Source: VRUE01 sp963703335 (GTDB lineage Bacteria > Actinomycetota > Thermoleophilia > Solirubrobacterales > 70-9). From it: DNA of 64,000 nt. Below, piece after piece: positions 9,081-18,273 of the stretch. How positions within the stretch are numbered: position 1 is the stretch's first letter; each line of letters begins with the position of its first letter. The DNA is taken from positions 992,001 to 1,056,000 of the forward strand of contig OY969812.1 in the NCBI GenBank assembly GCA_963703335.1, written 5' to 3'. The notes below the pieces were generated by a model. The model ran no database searches and was not told the origin of the DNA. It saw only the letters and a program-made list of their open reading frames with translations. Both the position numbers and the translations under genes were made by a program.

Positions 9081-9865
9081 TAGGCGCCGAGGATCATGCA
9101 GGTGGCGATGCCGTGGGCGAGGAGCTTGCCACTGTCAGCGGCGGTCAGGTTGGCCTCGGCGGTGGCCTGGCGGCGGCCTCCGTAGAGGACGTTGGCCTCG
9201 CAGAGGACGCGGCCGGTGTCGCGGGTGATCGGGCGCACGTACTTGGCCTCGAGGCCGAGCGAGGTGTAGCCGACGCCGGCGGGAAGGGTCGTGTGGACGG
9301 CGCAGCCGAGGGCCGAGTCGAGCAGGGTCGCGGCGTAGCCGCCGTGGACGACACCGATCGGGTTGTAGTGCTCCTCGCCTGGTTCACCCTCGAAAATGAC
9401 CCGGCCCTCTTCAAGCTCGACCGGCCGCAGGCGCATCGTCACCGCGATCGGCGGCGGCGGTGTCGCGCCGGTGACGACCGCGGTCATGTACTCCATGCCG
9501 GTCATCGTCGCGCCGGCTGCTGCGGTCGGCACCGGGTCCTGCCAGACGAGAGTGCGCGTGCGTGTGGTCTCCGGGCTTGACTCGGCGAAAGCTTCGGCCA
9601 CGTCCGGGGCCGTGCCCTCCGGCGCCGTGACGATGGCACCGTCGCCGCTCAACGACCCCCCCTGCGCCCGCTTGTCGCGAGGCGCTGGCGCGCCGCCCGC
9701 GGTGTGGCCGGATAGATCAGGTCGGCGGTGATCTCCGCCTGGCTTATCGAAATCTGGGGTGCCTTCGTCCGCTGCTGTTGTTTGTGTCTCGAGATCAACC
9801 TCATCGGAGCGCCTCCAATCGGAGCTCGGCAGTTGGTTGCTTGAAGCAACTCTCATTGGATCCAA
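9080..9865 (-). CDS. PaaI-type hotdog thioesterase
   Basis: The C-terminal ~160 residues form a hotdog domain with the motif HYNPIGVVHGGYAATLLDSA (about 166-185), typical of acyl-CoA thioesterases of the PaaI family. The preceding ~95 residues are low-complexity and hydrophilic. The frame opens at 9865, but an operator-like palindrome lies inside its first codons (9836-9850), and family members are about 150-170 residues, so the true start may lie downstream, near the GTG in GAIVTAPEG or later. It is divergent from the HxlR gene at 9899, which probably controls it. Confidence 0.8.
   Translation of the reverse strand: MDPMRVASSNQLPSSDWRRSDEVDLETQTTAADEGTPDFDKPGGDHRRPDLSGHTAGGAPAPRDKRAQGGSLSGDGAIVTAPEGTAPDVAEAFAESSPETTRTRTLVWQDPVPTAAAGATMTGMEYMTAVVTGATPPPPIAVTMRLRPVELEEGRVIFEGEPGEEHYNPIGVVHGGYAATLLDSALGCAVHTTLPAGVGYTSLGLEAKYVRPITRDTGRVLCEANVLYGGRRQATAEANLTAADSGKLLAHGIATCMILGA
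9836..9850. promoter_or_regulatory. Operator copy 1 for the HxlR-type regulator
   Basis: GTTGCTT-G-AAGCAAC is a perfect 7+7 inverted repeat. A near-identical copy lies 45 bases away at 9881-9895, placing both between the divergent thioesterase and HxlR genes. Confidence 0.6.
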
Positions 9866-9880
9866 ACCCTACCCGACTGA

Positions 9881-9895
9881 GTTGCTTGACGCAAC
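9881..9895. promoter_or_regulatory. Operator copy 2 for the HxlR-type regulator
   Basis: GTTGCTTGACGCAAC has 7-base arms with one mismatch and lies four bases before the GTG start of the HxlR gene, so binding would repress that gene. Confidence 0.6.
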
Positions 9896-9898
9896 CCA

Positions 9899-10396
9899 GT
9901 GTGCGAAGATCACTCTGTGCTGCGCAACGACTATCCGGGCCAGATCTGTTCTATCGCCAGGTCTCTGGAAGCCGTCGGCGAGCGCTGGTCGCTGCTGATC
10001 GTGCGCGACGTGATGAACGGCCATCGCCGCTTCGATCAGCTGCAAAAGGCCCTCGGCGTGGCGCGCAACGTGCTCGCGGCGCGCCTGCAGCGATTGGTCG
10101 AGGAGGACATCCTCGAGCGGCGGCCTTACCAGCGCAATCCCGAGCGCTACGAGTACTTCCTCACCGAGAAGGGGCTCGACCTCTGGCCGGCCCTGATTGC
10201 CCTGCTCAACTGGGGTGACCGTTACTCGCCCAGCCCCGACGGACCGCCGATGCTGATCGTCCACAAGGAGTGCGGCGGTGCGGTCAGCGACCGCGGTATC
10301 TGCGAAAGCTGCGGCCAGGTCCTGCACGCCCGCGACGCCCGCGCCCTGCCCGGCCCAGGCCTTGCGACGGCACTCGACTCGGTCGAGGCCGCCTAA
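9899..10396 (+). CDS. HxlR family winged-helix regulator with C-terminal Cys cluster
   Basis: 165 residues from a GTG start (a second GTG is at 9917). The HxlR domain runs from about 17 to 110 (SIARSLEAVGERWSLLIVRD, then RFDQLQKALGVARNVLAARL). After it comes a small Cys-rich segment, CGGAVSDRGICESCG, with CxxC spacing that may bind zinc or sense redox state. Two 15-base palindromes in the divergent promoter region are probable binding sites, and the thioesterase gene is the likely target. A long hairpin follows the stop codon. Confidence 0.88.
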   Translation: MCEDHSVLRNDYPGQICSIARSLEAVGERWSLLIVRDVMNGHRRFDQLQKALGVARNVLAARLQRLVEEDILERRPYQRNPERYEYFLTEKGLDLWPALIALLNWGDRYSPSPDGPPMLIVHKECGGAVSDRGICESCGQVLHARDARALPGPGLATALDSVEAA

Positions 10397-10449
10397 CCGA
10401 ACTGCATCAACTTCTCCACCTGCCGGAGGGAGAAGTTGATGCAGTTCGG
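10397..10449. terminator. Perfect 21-base-pair hairpin after the HxlR gene
   Basis: Bases 10397-10417 and 10429-10449 are exact reverse complements with an 11-base loop; the left arm begins one base after the HxlR stop codon. There is no long T-run downstream, so termination may be imperfect. The stem also forms the upstream leader of the aldehyde dehydrogenase gene. Confidence 0.6.
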
Positions 10450-10508
10450 GAGTTTGGGCGGTAGCGTTGACTGCTCGGCCAGCGGCGACAGAGCTAAAGG
10501 AGACGAAA

Positions 10509-11945
<1,437 letters not shown>

Positions 11946-11951
11946 GCGGGT

Positions 11952-12072
11952 GGGAGGGGCGGGGGTGTCCCTCCGGTTGCTGGGGTTTTCGCCTCGCGCG
12001 CTGCGGCTCTCGCTGAGGGGTCTGTGCGAAAACCAGGACGCCGCTGCCCGGAGGGACACCCCCGCCCCTCCC
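11952..12072. repeat. Large nested inverted repeat between aldehyde and acyl-CoA dehydrogenase genes
   Basis: The outer arms 11952-11976 and 12048-12072 are 25 bases and exactly complementary. The 71-base interior holds a second pair, GGTTTTCGC at 11984-11992 and GCGAAAACC at 12026-12034. The whole intergenic region can fold into one extended structure. No T-run follows, so it is not a simple terminator. Confidence 0.75.
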
Positions 12073-12097
12073 TTCCAGGCTCAATAGGCTGCCGCCG

Positions 12098-13243
12098 ATG
12101 AACTTCGATCTGACTGACGAGCAGAAGCTGCTTCGGGACACGGTTCGGGACTTTGCCCTTCAAGAGGTAAAGCCCGTTGCCGAGGAGATGGACCGGACGA
12201 AGAGCTTTCCGTACGAGATTGTGGGGAAGCTCGGGGGGCTCGGGTTGATGGGGATTCCGTTTCCGCAGGAGTACGGCGGGGGCGGGGCGGACACGCTTTC
12301 GTACGTGCTGGCGGTGGAAGAGCTGGCTCGGATCGATTCCTCGGTTTGCATCACGATGGCGGCGCACACTTCGTTGGGGACGATGCCGATCTATTTGTGG
12401 GGGTCAGATGAGCAGAAGGCGGAGTGGCTGCCGCGGCTGTGTACGGGGGAAAGGCTCGCCTCGTTTGGGCTGACCGAGCCGGAGGCCGGGTCCGATGCGG
12501 GGAACGTGCGGACTACGGCGAAGCTCGACGGCGGCGAATGGGTCGTCAACGGGGCGAAGCAGTTCATTACGAACTCGGGGACGGAGATCTCGGGGTGCGT
12601 GTCGATTACTGCTGTCACCGGCGCGGCGAACGGGCGCAAGGAGATCTCGAACCTGATCGTCCCCAACGGCACTCCCGGCTACGAGGCCGGTGAGCCGTAC
12701 CGGAAGATGGGCTGGAACGCCTCCGACACCCGGCCGCTCACGTTCGAGGATTGCCGCCTCCCTGAGGCGAACTTGCTCGGCCGCCGTGGCGACGGCTTCA
12801 AGAACTTCCTCCACATCCTCGACGGCGGTCGGATCGGGGTTGCCGCGATGGGGGTCGGCCTCGCCCAAGGCGCGCTTAACGAGGCAATTTCCTATGCCAA
12901 GGAGCGTCAGGCGTTTGGCCAGGCGATCTCCAAGTTCCAGTCGATCCAGGCAAAGATCGCCGACCTCTCGGCCCAGATCGAGGCGGCGCGGCTGCTTACC
13001 TGGCGGGCCGCCCTGGAGAAGGACGCCGGCAAGTCGTTCACCCTCACCGCCGCCCAGGCGAAGCTGATCACCGGCCGCCTCGCCGTCCGCGCCACCGAGG
13101 AGGCGGTCCAGATCCACGGCGGCTACGGCTACATCGAGGAGTACCCGGTCTGTCGTTTCTACCGCGACGCCAAGATCCTCACCATCGGCGAGGGCACCGA
13201 CGAGGTGCAGCAGATGGTGATCGCCCGCCAGCTTGGCTGCTAG
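12098..13243 (+). CDS. Acyl-CoA dehydrogenase
   Basis: 381 residues, standard length. The two family signatures are seen: FGLTEPEAGSDAG (about 125-137) and the C-terminal QIHGGYGYIEEYPVCRFYRD, followed by EGTDEVQ, which holds the catalytic base position used by short-chain enzymes. It makes an enoyl-CoA from an acyl-CoA and passes electrons to EtfAB, encoded at 1-1575. Substrate length cannot be told. The gene ends 30 bases from the convergent DipZ gene, with a palindrome between. Confidence 0.95.
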   Translation: MNFDLTDEQKLLRDTVRDFALQEVKPVAEEMDRTKSFPYEIVGKLGGLGLMGIPFPQEYGGGGADTLSYVLAVEELARIDSSVCITMAAHTSLGTMPIYLWGSDEQKAEWLPRLCTGERLASFGLTEPEAGSDAGNVRTTAKLDGGEWVVNGAKQFITNSGTEISGCVSITAVTGAANGRKEISNLIVPNGTPGYEAGEPYRKMGWNASDTRPLTFEDCRLPEANLLGRRGDGFKNFLHILDGGRIGVAAMGVGLAQGALNEAISYAKERQAFGQAISKFQSIQAKIADLSAQIEAARLLTWRAALEKDAGKSFTLTAAQAKLITGRLAVRATEEAVQIHGGYGYIEEYPVCRFYRDAKILTIGEGTDEVQQMVIARQLGC

Positions 13244-13245
13244 CT

Positions 13246-13261
13246 GCCTGCACGTGCAGGC
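13246..13261. terminator. Palindrome between convergent genes, probable bidirectional terminator
   Basis: GCCTGCACGTGCAGGC is a perfect 16-base palindrome in the 29-base gap between the stops of the acyl-CoA dehydrogenase and DipZ genes. Position suggests termination in both directions; the T-run is minimal. Confidence 0.4.
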
Positions 13262-13272
13262 TTGAGCGGACG

Positions 13273-15051
13273 CTAGCCGAAGGTGAACGCGTAGCCAGTT
13301 ACCCCTGCCTCCGGTTCGAGTCGCAAGACGTGGTGGCCGACGGTGGGGAGGTCGACGAGGTTGTAGAGGCGCTGGGCGCTAACTGTGACAACGCCGTCGT
13401 GGACGTCTGAGCCAGCAAGGTTGACGGGAATCGGACGACCGTCGAGCAGGACGCGGACGCTGCGAGCTCGGCCCAACGACCCAAGCACCAGATAGACGCG
13501 GCGGGCGCCGAAGTTGAGATCGAGTGAGCCACCCTGCGCCGTCGCTGAGTCGAGCGTGATCCGCCAGCGCCCTCGATAGGCAAATTCGTTCGGGCCGGGA
13601 GGCGGCGCCTTGACGAAGTCATGCGCACCCGGCGAGAGGATCGGGTTGGTGAAGCGTTCGGCGCGGGCGGCGCCCAGGTAGGTCTCCGGGGTCGTCACCC
13701 CGGCCGAGGCTTCGATCCCATGCGCACCCGAATCACGCTTGGGGATCGGGCGCCCGGCTTCCGCCAGCAGCTCGCGAATGATCTGCTCCTTCTCGTCGTA
13801 TTCGCCCTCGCCGTAGTGAGCAAAACGAACCTGTCCCTCGGCGTCGATGAAGTACTCGGAAGGCCAGTACTGAGTCCCGTAGGCACTCCAGGTGGCCAGG
13901 TCATTGTCTTGGGCGACCGGGTAGTGAATACCGTTGCGCTCAATTGCTTCCTGCACGTTGCCGGCGTCCTTCTCGAAGGGAAACTCCGGGGAGTGGACGC
14001 CGACGATCGTCAGCCCGTCCTTGCGGTACGTCCTGTCCCAGGCGGTCAGGTAGGGAAGGGTGCGCAGGCAGTTGATGCAGCTGTAAGTCCAAAAGTCGAC
14101 GAGAACGACCCGGCCGCGCAACGAGCGCAGCGTCAGCGCTCGGCCGCCGGGGGTGTTGAACCACTGCTGGTTACCGACGAATTCGGGTGCCATGCCGAGC
14201 ACGGGCAGGCCGGACTGCTTCGGTTCGGGAGATGACCGCTCTTCAGAGCTTGCTCGAACTGCGGCAGCCGCGCTGGTTGCCTTCGCACCGACACCGTGCG
14301 CCGCTTCGCCTCGAATGTCGTTCAGCGCCGCCCTCGCCTTTGCGGTGTCCTCAAGTCCTTCGGTCGGATTGACCAGGAAGCTCGGCAGCGAACTGGCGAT
14401 CTCGTTCTGGAACTTGACGTCGTAGTCGCGCGCCATCGCCAGGGCGACGACCACCATCACCGCGCCCATCGCAATTTGCAGCCCGACCCCACGCCGAGCC
14501 AGCGGCGCCACCAGCCTGCGCCCACCCAGCATCAGGAGATAGAGGACGACCGCCGAGCCGATCCCATAGCTGAGCGCGACGGCGAGGCGGCCGGCCGTGA
14601 ACGGCTGCGAGGCGGAGACGGTGATCACCCCGGCCAGGATCGGCCCGGCGCAGGGCGCGTAGACAAGGCCGAGGCTGGCGCCCACCGCCGTACCCGACCA
14701 AAAGCCGTCCCCTCCCCCGCCGGCGATTCCGGCCCGCCCGGCGAAGCGGCTCATCGCCGCCTCGATCCGGGCCGCCAGCGGCGGGATCATCAGCGTCACC
14801 CCAAAGGCGAGCAGGACGGCGATCGCCAGCTTGCGGAGTAGGTCGCCGGGCAGTCCCAGCGCCGAAATCACGTAGACCAGCGCCACGGTGGCGAAGGTGA
14901 AGGAGACCGCCAGGCCGGCAACGATCCCCAAGGGTCTGCGCCTGCCGCCCGTCGCGCCGGCCGAGAGCGCGATCGGAAGAACCGGAAGTACGCAGGGCGA
15001 GAGCGCGGTACCCGCGCCCGCGACGAAACCGAAGAGCATCAGCAAGATCAC
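13273..15051 (-). CDS. DipZ-type membrane thiol-disulfide protein (CcdA + thioredoxin + C-terminal domain)
   Basis: 592 residues. An N-terminal CcdA-like membrane domain carries the paired cysteines SPC (Cys20) and APC (Cys134) used to pass reducing power across the membrane. A linker leads to an extracytoplasmic thioredoxin-like domain with CINC (Cys325, Cys328) in FWTYSCINCLRTLP. The final ~150 residues are the beta-rich domain seen in mycobacterial DipZ. It probably reduces exported disulfides or supports cytochrome c maturation. No other cytochrome c genes are nearby. Confidence 0.9.
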   Translation of the reverse strand: MILLMLFGFVAGAGTALSPCVLPVLPIALSAGATGGRRRPLGIVAGLAVSFTFATVALVYVISALGLPGDLLRKLAIAVLLAFGVTLMIPPLAARIEAAMSRFAGRAGIAGGGGDGFWSGTAVGASLGLVYAPCAGPILAGVITVSASQPFTAGRLAVALSYGIGSAVVLYLLMLGGRRLVAPLARRGVGLQIAMGAVMVVVALAMARDYDVKFQNEIASSLPSFLVNPTEGLEDTAKARAALNDIRGEAAHGVGAKATSAAAAVRASSEERSSPEPKQSGLPVLGMAPEFVGNQQWFNTPGGRALTLRSLRGRVVLVDFWTYSCINCLRTLPYLTAWDRTYRKDGLTIVGVHSPEFPFEKDAGNVQEAIERNGIHYPVAQDNDLATWSAYGTQYWPSEYFIDAEGQVRFAHYGEGEYDEKEQIIRELLAEAGRPIPKRDSGAHGIEASAGVTTPETYLGAARAERFTNPILSPGAHDFVKAPPPGPNEFAYRGRWRITLDSATAQGGSLDLNFGARRVYLVLGSLGRARSVRVLLDGRPIPVNLAGSDVHDGVVTVSAQRLYNLVDLPTVGHHVLRLEPEAGVTGYAFTFG

Positions 15052-15100
15052 CGTCTCAACCTTTCCACTCTCTGCCTACGAGAAAACGGTGGGGAGCGGT

Positions 15101-15499
15101 TCAGGCTGGTTGGGAAGTAACAGCGCCCCCGTCGCGACCCGCCACCTCGGCCGCCCTGCCGAGACCTTCGCCGATGCCGTAATGCGCGCAGATCGTCAGC
15201 TCGTGCTCACGCAATAGCGGCCGAGTGGGATCGACGACCGGGGCGCTGCGGATTGGGTCGCGCTCGTGAGCGACCCAGACGCGGCCACCTCCGCCGGCGC
15301 AATTGCTGATCGGGATCGCCACCAGGGTGCCCTTGAGGCGGCCCTGCCTGGCGATCAGCCAGCTTGGCTTACCGTCCTCAGCATCGACGAAGAGGCCGTG
15401 GACTTGGCCGATCTCGGAGCCGCCGATTTCGTCGACGCGATCGCCGATCCACCCCTTTGCCTCCGCTAGCGAAGGCGGCGCGGTCACCGGCTCAGTCAT
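15101..15499 (-). CDS. PRC-barrel domain protein
   Basis: 132 residues from the ATG at 15499, which overlaps the 3' end of meaB by 8 bases with GAGAGGCAGG as ribosome site. The sequence WIGDRVDEIGGSEIGQVHGL...DGKPSWLIARQGRLKG is a PRC-barrel fold, with the C-terminal HYGIGEG often seen in actinobacterial members. PRC-barrel proteins bind RNA or protein partners; its role here is unknown. The longer open frame running upstream into meaB is antisense-free but overlapping, and is not used. Confidence 0.75.
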   Translation of the reverse strand: MTEPVTAPPSLAEAKGWIGDRVDEIGGSEIGQVHGLFVDAEDGKPSWLIARQGRLKGTLVAIPISNCAGGGGRVWVAHERDPIRSAPVVDPTRPLLREHELTICAHYGIGEGLGRAAEVAGRDGGAVTSQPA

Positions 15500-16454
15500 C
15501 TGCCTGCCTCTCCAGCAGCTCAGAAGCCGCGCTGGCGGGGTCGAGTTCGCGGCGCACCACGCGCTCCAGCAGCGCGGTTGTCTCCGGGTCGGCTGCGGCG
15601 GTTGCCTCCATCCGCCGCCGCATCCGCGAGGTGGCAATGCCGAGCACCTCATTGCGGAGGTTGCGGGCGCGGCGCTCCTGCAGAGCGCCCGCCGCCTCGA
15701 TGTGGGCACGGTGCTCGTCGATTGCCTCGGACAGCTCGGTGACGCCCTCGCCGCGCGCCGCCTCGGTGCGCAGGATCGGCACCTTCCAGCCCTCGGGGTC
15801 GTGGGAGAGGGCCAGGACGCCGCGCACCTCACGCACCATCGTGTCGGTCATCGGGTGGTCGGCCTTGTTGACGACGATCACGTCGGGGATCTCCATCACA
15901 CCGGCCTTCAGCGCCTGGATCGAGTCGCCCGAGCCCGGCATCAGCGCCAGCACGATCGTGTCGGCGTGGTCGACGATGTCGATCTCGGCCTGACCGACCC
16001 CGACCGTCTCGATCAGGACGTCGTCCTTGCCGGCGGCGTCCATCGCCAGCGCCACCTGTAGCGCCGCCTCGGAGAGGCCGCCGAGGGCCCCGCGCGACGC
16101 CATCGAGCGGATGAAAACGCCGGGGTCGAGGAAGTGGTCGGAGAGACGGATGCGATCGCCGAGCAGGGCGCCCTGGGTAAAGGGGCTGGACGGGTCGATC
16201 GAGAGCACGGCGACCTGGCGCTCGGCCTTGCGCAGCTCTGCCGTCAAGGCCCCAATCAGGGTGCTCTTGCCGACGCCGGGCGGACCGGTGAAACCGACGA
16301 TGCGCGCCTTGCCGGTGCGCGGGTAGACCTCGCGCACCAGCTCCCAGCCGGCCGGGTCGTCGGACTCGATCAAGGTGATCGCCCGGGCCAGAGCGCGCTT
16401 GTCTCCGGCGACGAGGCGCTCGGCGAGCGGTGCGGTCTTGGCGGCGTCGGTCAC
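15492..16454 (-). CDS. meaB: Methylmalonyl-CoA mutase-associated GTPase MeaB (ArgK family)
   Basis: 320 residues. G1 loop FTGPPGVGKSTL (about 55-66), switch region LSIDPSSPFTQGALLGDRIR, G3 ETVGVGQAE and G4 NKAD all match MeaB. It is a GTPase chaperone that loads and protects the B12 cofactor of acyl-CoA mutases. The mutase subunits are at 1710-2129 and 2874-4496, so the system is complete within this window although not in one operon. Divergent from the acyltransferase gene across only 29 bases. Confidence 0.95.
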   Translation of the reverse strand: MTDAAKTAPLAERLVAGDKRALARAITLIESDDPAGWELVREVYPRTGKARIVGFTGPPGVGKSTLIGALTAELRKAERQVAVLSIDPSSPFTQGALLGDRIRLSDHFLDPGVFIRSMASRGALGGLSEAALQVALAMDAAGKDDVLIETVGVGQAEIDIVDHADTIVLALMPGSGDSIQALKAGVMEIPDVIVVNKADHPMTDTMVREVRGVLALSHDPEGWKVPILRTEAARGEGVTELSEAIDEHRAHIEAAGALQERRARNLRNEVLGIATSRMRRRMEATAAADPETTALLERVVRRELDPASAASELLERQADD

Positions 16455-16483
16455 GGCTGCGCCAGTCTAGAGTCCCCGCCGCC

Positions 16484-17143
16484 GTGATTCGCACCATCCG
16501 CTTCCTCGCCCGCCACGGGATGCTGAACCTGAAATACGGGCGGCTGCTGGGCCGCTACCTGCGGCGCCGGTTCTTCACCGCCGCGGGCCGGCGCTGGCGG
16601 ACCGACGGACTGCTCTTCCTCGGCCGCGGGCTCGAACTGGAGATCGCTCCCGGCGCCCGACTCGACTTCGGTCGCTTCGTTTGGCTCGGCGACGGGACCA
16701 AGGTCCGCTGCCACGAGGGCCGGGTGGAGATTGGCGCCAAAACGGTGATGGGGCAGGAGTGCACGATCTCCGCCTACCAACACGTGCGGATCGGCGAGCA
16801 GTGCGTGATCGCCGACCGGGCGATGTTCATCGACTTCGACCACGGCGTGGTCGAAGTCGAGCGACCGATTCGCCAGCAGGGCATCTACAAGCGCGACGTC
16901 GTGGTCGGCTCAAACGTCTGGATCGGCTACGGCGCCTGCATCCTGCGCGGGGTCAGCGTCGGCGACAACGCGATCGTCGGCACCAACTCTGTCGTCACCA
17001 AGGACGTCCCCGCCAACGCGGTGGTCGCCGGCATCCCCGCCCGCGTGATCCGCATGCGCGAGGCGCCACAGGAGCTGCGCTGGCCGGATCCGGTTGAGCC
17101 AGACCCGCGGGCGCACACGACGTTGCCCCCGCCGGCAGAGTAA
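16484..17143 (+). CDS. Hexapeptide-repeat acyltransferase
   Basis: 219 residues from a GTG at 16484. Left-handed beta-helix repeats run from about residue 55 (LEIAPGARLDFGRFVWLGDG ... VWIGYGACILRGVSVGDNAIVGTNSVVTKDVP), and AGIPARVIR is the usual C-terminal ending. Such proteins transfer acetyl or other acyl groups to sugars, for example in lipopolysaccharide, capsule or exopolysaccharide building. An earlier in-frame start would run into meaB and is not needed. Confidence 0.85.
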   Translation: MIRTIRFLARHGMLNLKYGRLLGRYLRRRFFTAAGRRWRTDGLLFLGRGLELEIAPGARLDFGRFVWLGDGTKVRCHEGRVEIGAKTVMGQECTISAYQHVRIGEQCVIADRAMFIDFDHGVVEVERPIRQQGIYKRDVVVGSNVWIGYGACILRGVSVGDNAIVGTNSVVTKDVPANAVVAGIPARVIRMREAPQELRWPDPVEPDPRAHTTLPPPAE

Positions 17144-17162
17144 ATCCCCGCTTCGTCGTAAC

Positions 17163-17420
17163 TCAGTCGAGCGTGGTCGGCAGGGTCCGCAGGCCCTGCG
17201 CGCGGGCAGCGCGGTGCAGATCGAGATCCCAGGTCACAAAGGTAGGGGTCGTCGTCGATCATCGACCTCGACAACGTCGATACGGGTCCAGTCGCTTTCC
17301 AAAGCCAACCCGGCACATCTTGTAGGCGCTTGCGCATCGCATCGCCTCAATCACCGAGTCGCTACCGATTTCCCTTACATAGCGCTTGACCAGCGCGCTC
17401 GAGTCGAGATAAAGCGTCAA
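17163..17420 (-). pseudogene. Decayed VapC-type PIN toxin gene
   Basis: From a TTG at 17420 the frame reads LTLYLDSSALVKRYVREIGS, a typical PIN-domain N terminus with the first catalytic Asp. It soon loses its frame. A second piece in another frame reads WTRIDVVEVDD, and the last piece (VTWDLDLHRAARAQGLRTL, then PTTLD and a stop at 17163) is a typical VapC C terminus. About 130 residues should lie between these ends but only some 85 codons of DNA remain, so internal deletion plus frameshift has destroyed the toxin. It overlaps the antitoxin stop by 4 bases. Confidence 0.75.
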
Positions 17421-17611
17421 CGCTCTTCTTCACGCTCGGCGAGAATGAATGCCGATGCCGAACGACCCGTATCTCGGGGGGACGGCGGGCTCATCGGGAG
17501 GGGCTCTGACGCGGGTGTAACCCGGCCTTCGGCAATCGGCTCGCCCCCCTCGACGTCGCGAAGCACGCTGCTCAGATTCGCCTTCAAATCCCGAACTCCA
17601 ATTTCTCGCAT
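17417..17611 (-). CDS. Internally deleted Phd/VapB-type antitoxin
   Basis: 64 residues: MREIGVRDLKANLSSVLRDV is the DNA-binding N terminus of a Phd/YefM-type antitoxin, and the ending RSASAFILAEREEER is a typical toxin-binding tail. The usual middle part (strand with RGRPVA) is missing, joined in frame at GGEPIAEGRV. This looks like an in-frame deletion of roughly 25-30 residues in a gene paired with a dead toxin. It could still bind DNA weakly. Confidence 0.6.
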   Translation of the reverse strand: MREIGVRDLKANLSSVLRDVEGGEPIAEGRVTPASEPLPMSPPSPRDTGRSASAFILAEREEER

Positions 17612-17619
17612 GTGGTCAT

Positions 17620-17663
17620 GGTAGGTGGCGGTCGCTGCTTGACGCGACCTGCAAGTACTTACC
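17620..17663. promoter_or_regulatory. Nested inverted repeats upstream of the vapBC remnant
   Basis: GGTCGC (17630-17635) pairs with GCGACC (17644-17649), flanked by GGTAGGT (17620-17626) and ACTTACC (17657-17663) with one mismatch. The position 9 bases before the antitoxin start fits an autoregulatory operator that has outlived its toxin. Confidence 0.45.
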
Positions 17664-17788
17664 AGGAATGAGGTTTGTTGTCTGACATCTGATAGATTTC
17701 ACTCCTGTAGCAACTGTGGACTGGCCTGCGGCCATGCCGCCTCCGGCGCGCACGGTGGGAGTTCCTTCCTAGGAGACAATAAGTTTCC

Positions 17789-18070
17789 ATGGATATCGCC
17801 GCCCGCTTCGGAGAAAACCTCAGCCGCGTTCGCAAACGCGCCGACCTCTCGCAAGAGGAGCTCAGCGTGCGGGCTTCGCTGCACCGCACCGAGATCAGTC
17901 AGCTCGAGCGTGGCCTGCGCATTGCTCGAGTCGACACTCTGATCAAGCTGATCGGCTCGCTCGAAATCTCGGCCGACGAGCTGCTGGTCGGCATGGACTG
18001 GGAGCCGGGGGGCACCCGGCTCGGCAAGTACAAGCCGAAGGACCCGGCCCAGATGGAGCGCGGCTCCTAA
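17789..18070 (+). CDS. XRE family transcriptional regulator
   Basis: 93 residues, nearly all a Cro/CI helix-turn-helix: FGENLSRVRKRADLSQEELS, HRTEISQLERGLRIARVDTL, with DELLVGMDW after it. A ribosome site AGGAGA lies 13 bases before the ATG. No partner gene overlaps it; the nearest neighbours are the vapBC remnant (divergent) and a small membrane ORF. Target unknown. A 9-base-pair hairpin follows the stop. Confidence 0.85.
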   Translation: MDIAARFGENLSRVRKRADLSQEELSVRASLHRTEISQLERGLRIARVDTLIKLIGSLEISADELLVGMDWEPGGTRLGKYKPKDPAQMERGS

Positions 18071-18086
18071 GTCCTCATTTTCGTGC

Positions 18087-18107
18087 CTCACTTCGCGCCG
18101 AAGTGAG
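18087..18107 (+). terminator. Hairpin downstream of the XRE gene
   Basis: CTCACTTCG-CGC-CGAAGTGAG is a perfect 9-base-pair stem with a 3-base loop, starting 17 bases after the stop codon. T-run is absent. Confidence 0.45.
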
Positions 18108-18240
18108 AGCACAGAGCTCCGCCGGCGTCTCCTCGTCGTTCGAAGAGGCCGCCGAGCCTTGTCTGCAGCTTTCTGTCTCCACGATTTCTCTCCAGTCTGG
18201 AGCCTGTAGCCACGCTCAATTGGAGAGTGCAGACTTGACC

Positions 18241-18259
18241 TGAGACACGGTGTGTCTCA
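18241..18259. promoter_or_regulatory. Inverted repeat TGAGACAC-GGT-GTGTCTCA
   Basis: Perfect 8-base arms around a 3-base centre, directly after a TTGACC hexamer (18234-18239) and 15 bases before a small membrane ORF. The size and symmetry fit a dimeric repressor site; the adjacent XRE regulator is one candidate. Confidence 0.45.
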
Positions 18260-18273
18260 ACAGGGATCAAGCG

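Noticed and set aside
16430..16483. Longer N terminus of the hexapeptide acyltransferase
   Set aside because: Would overlap the start of meaB and adds an Arg-rich segment; GTG at 16484 gives a normal N terminus.
18088..18270. 60-codon minus-strand frame after the XRE gene
   Set aside because: No ribosome site, covers the terminator-like hairpin and a palindrome, and shows no domain.
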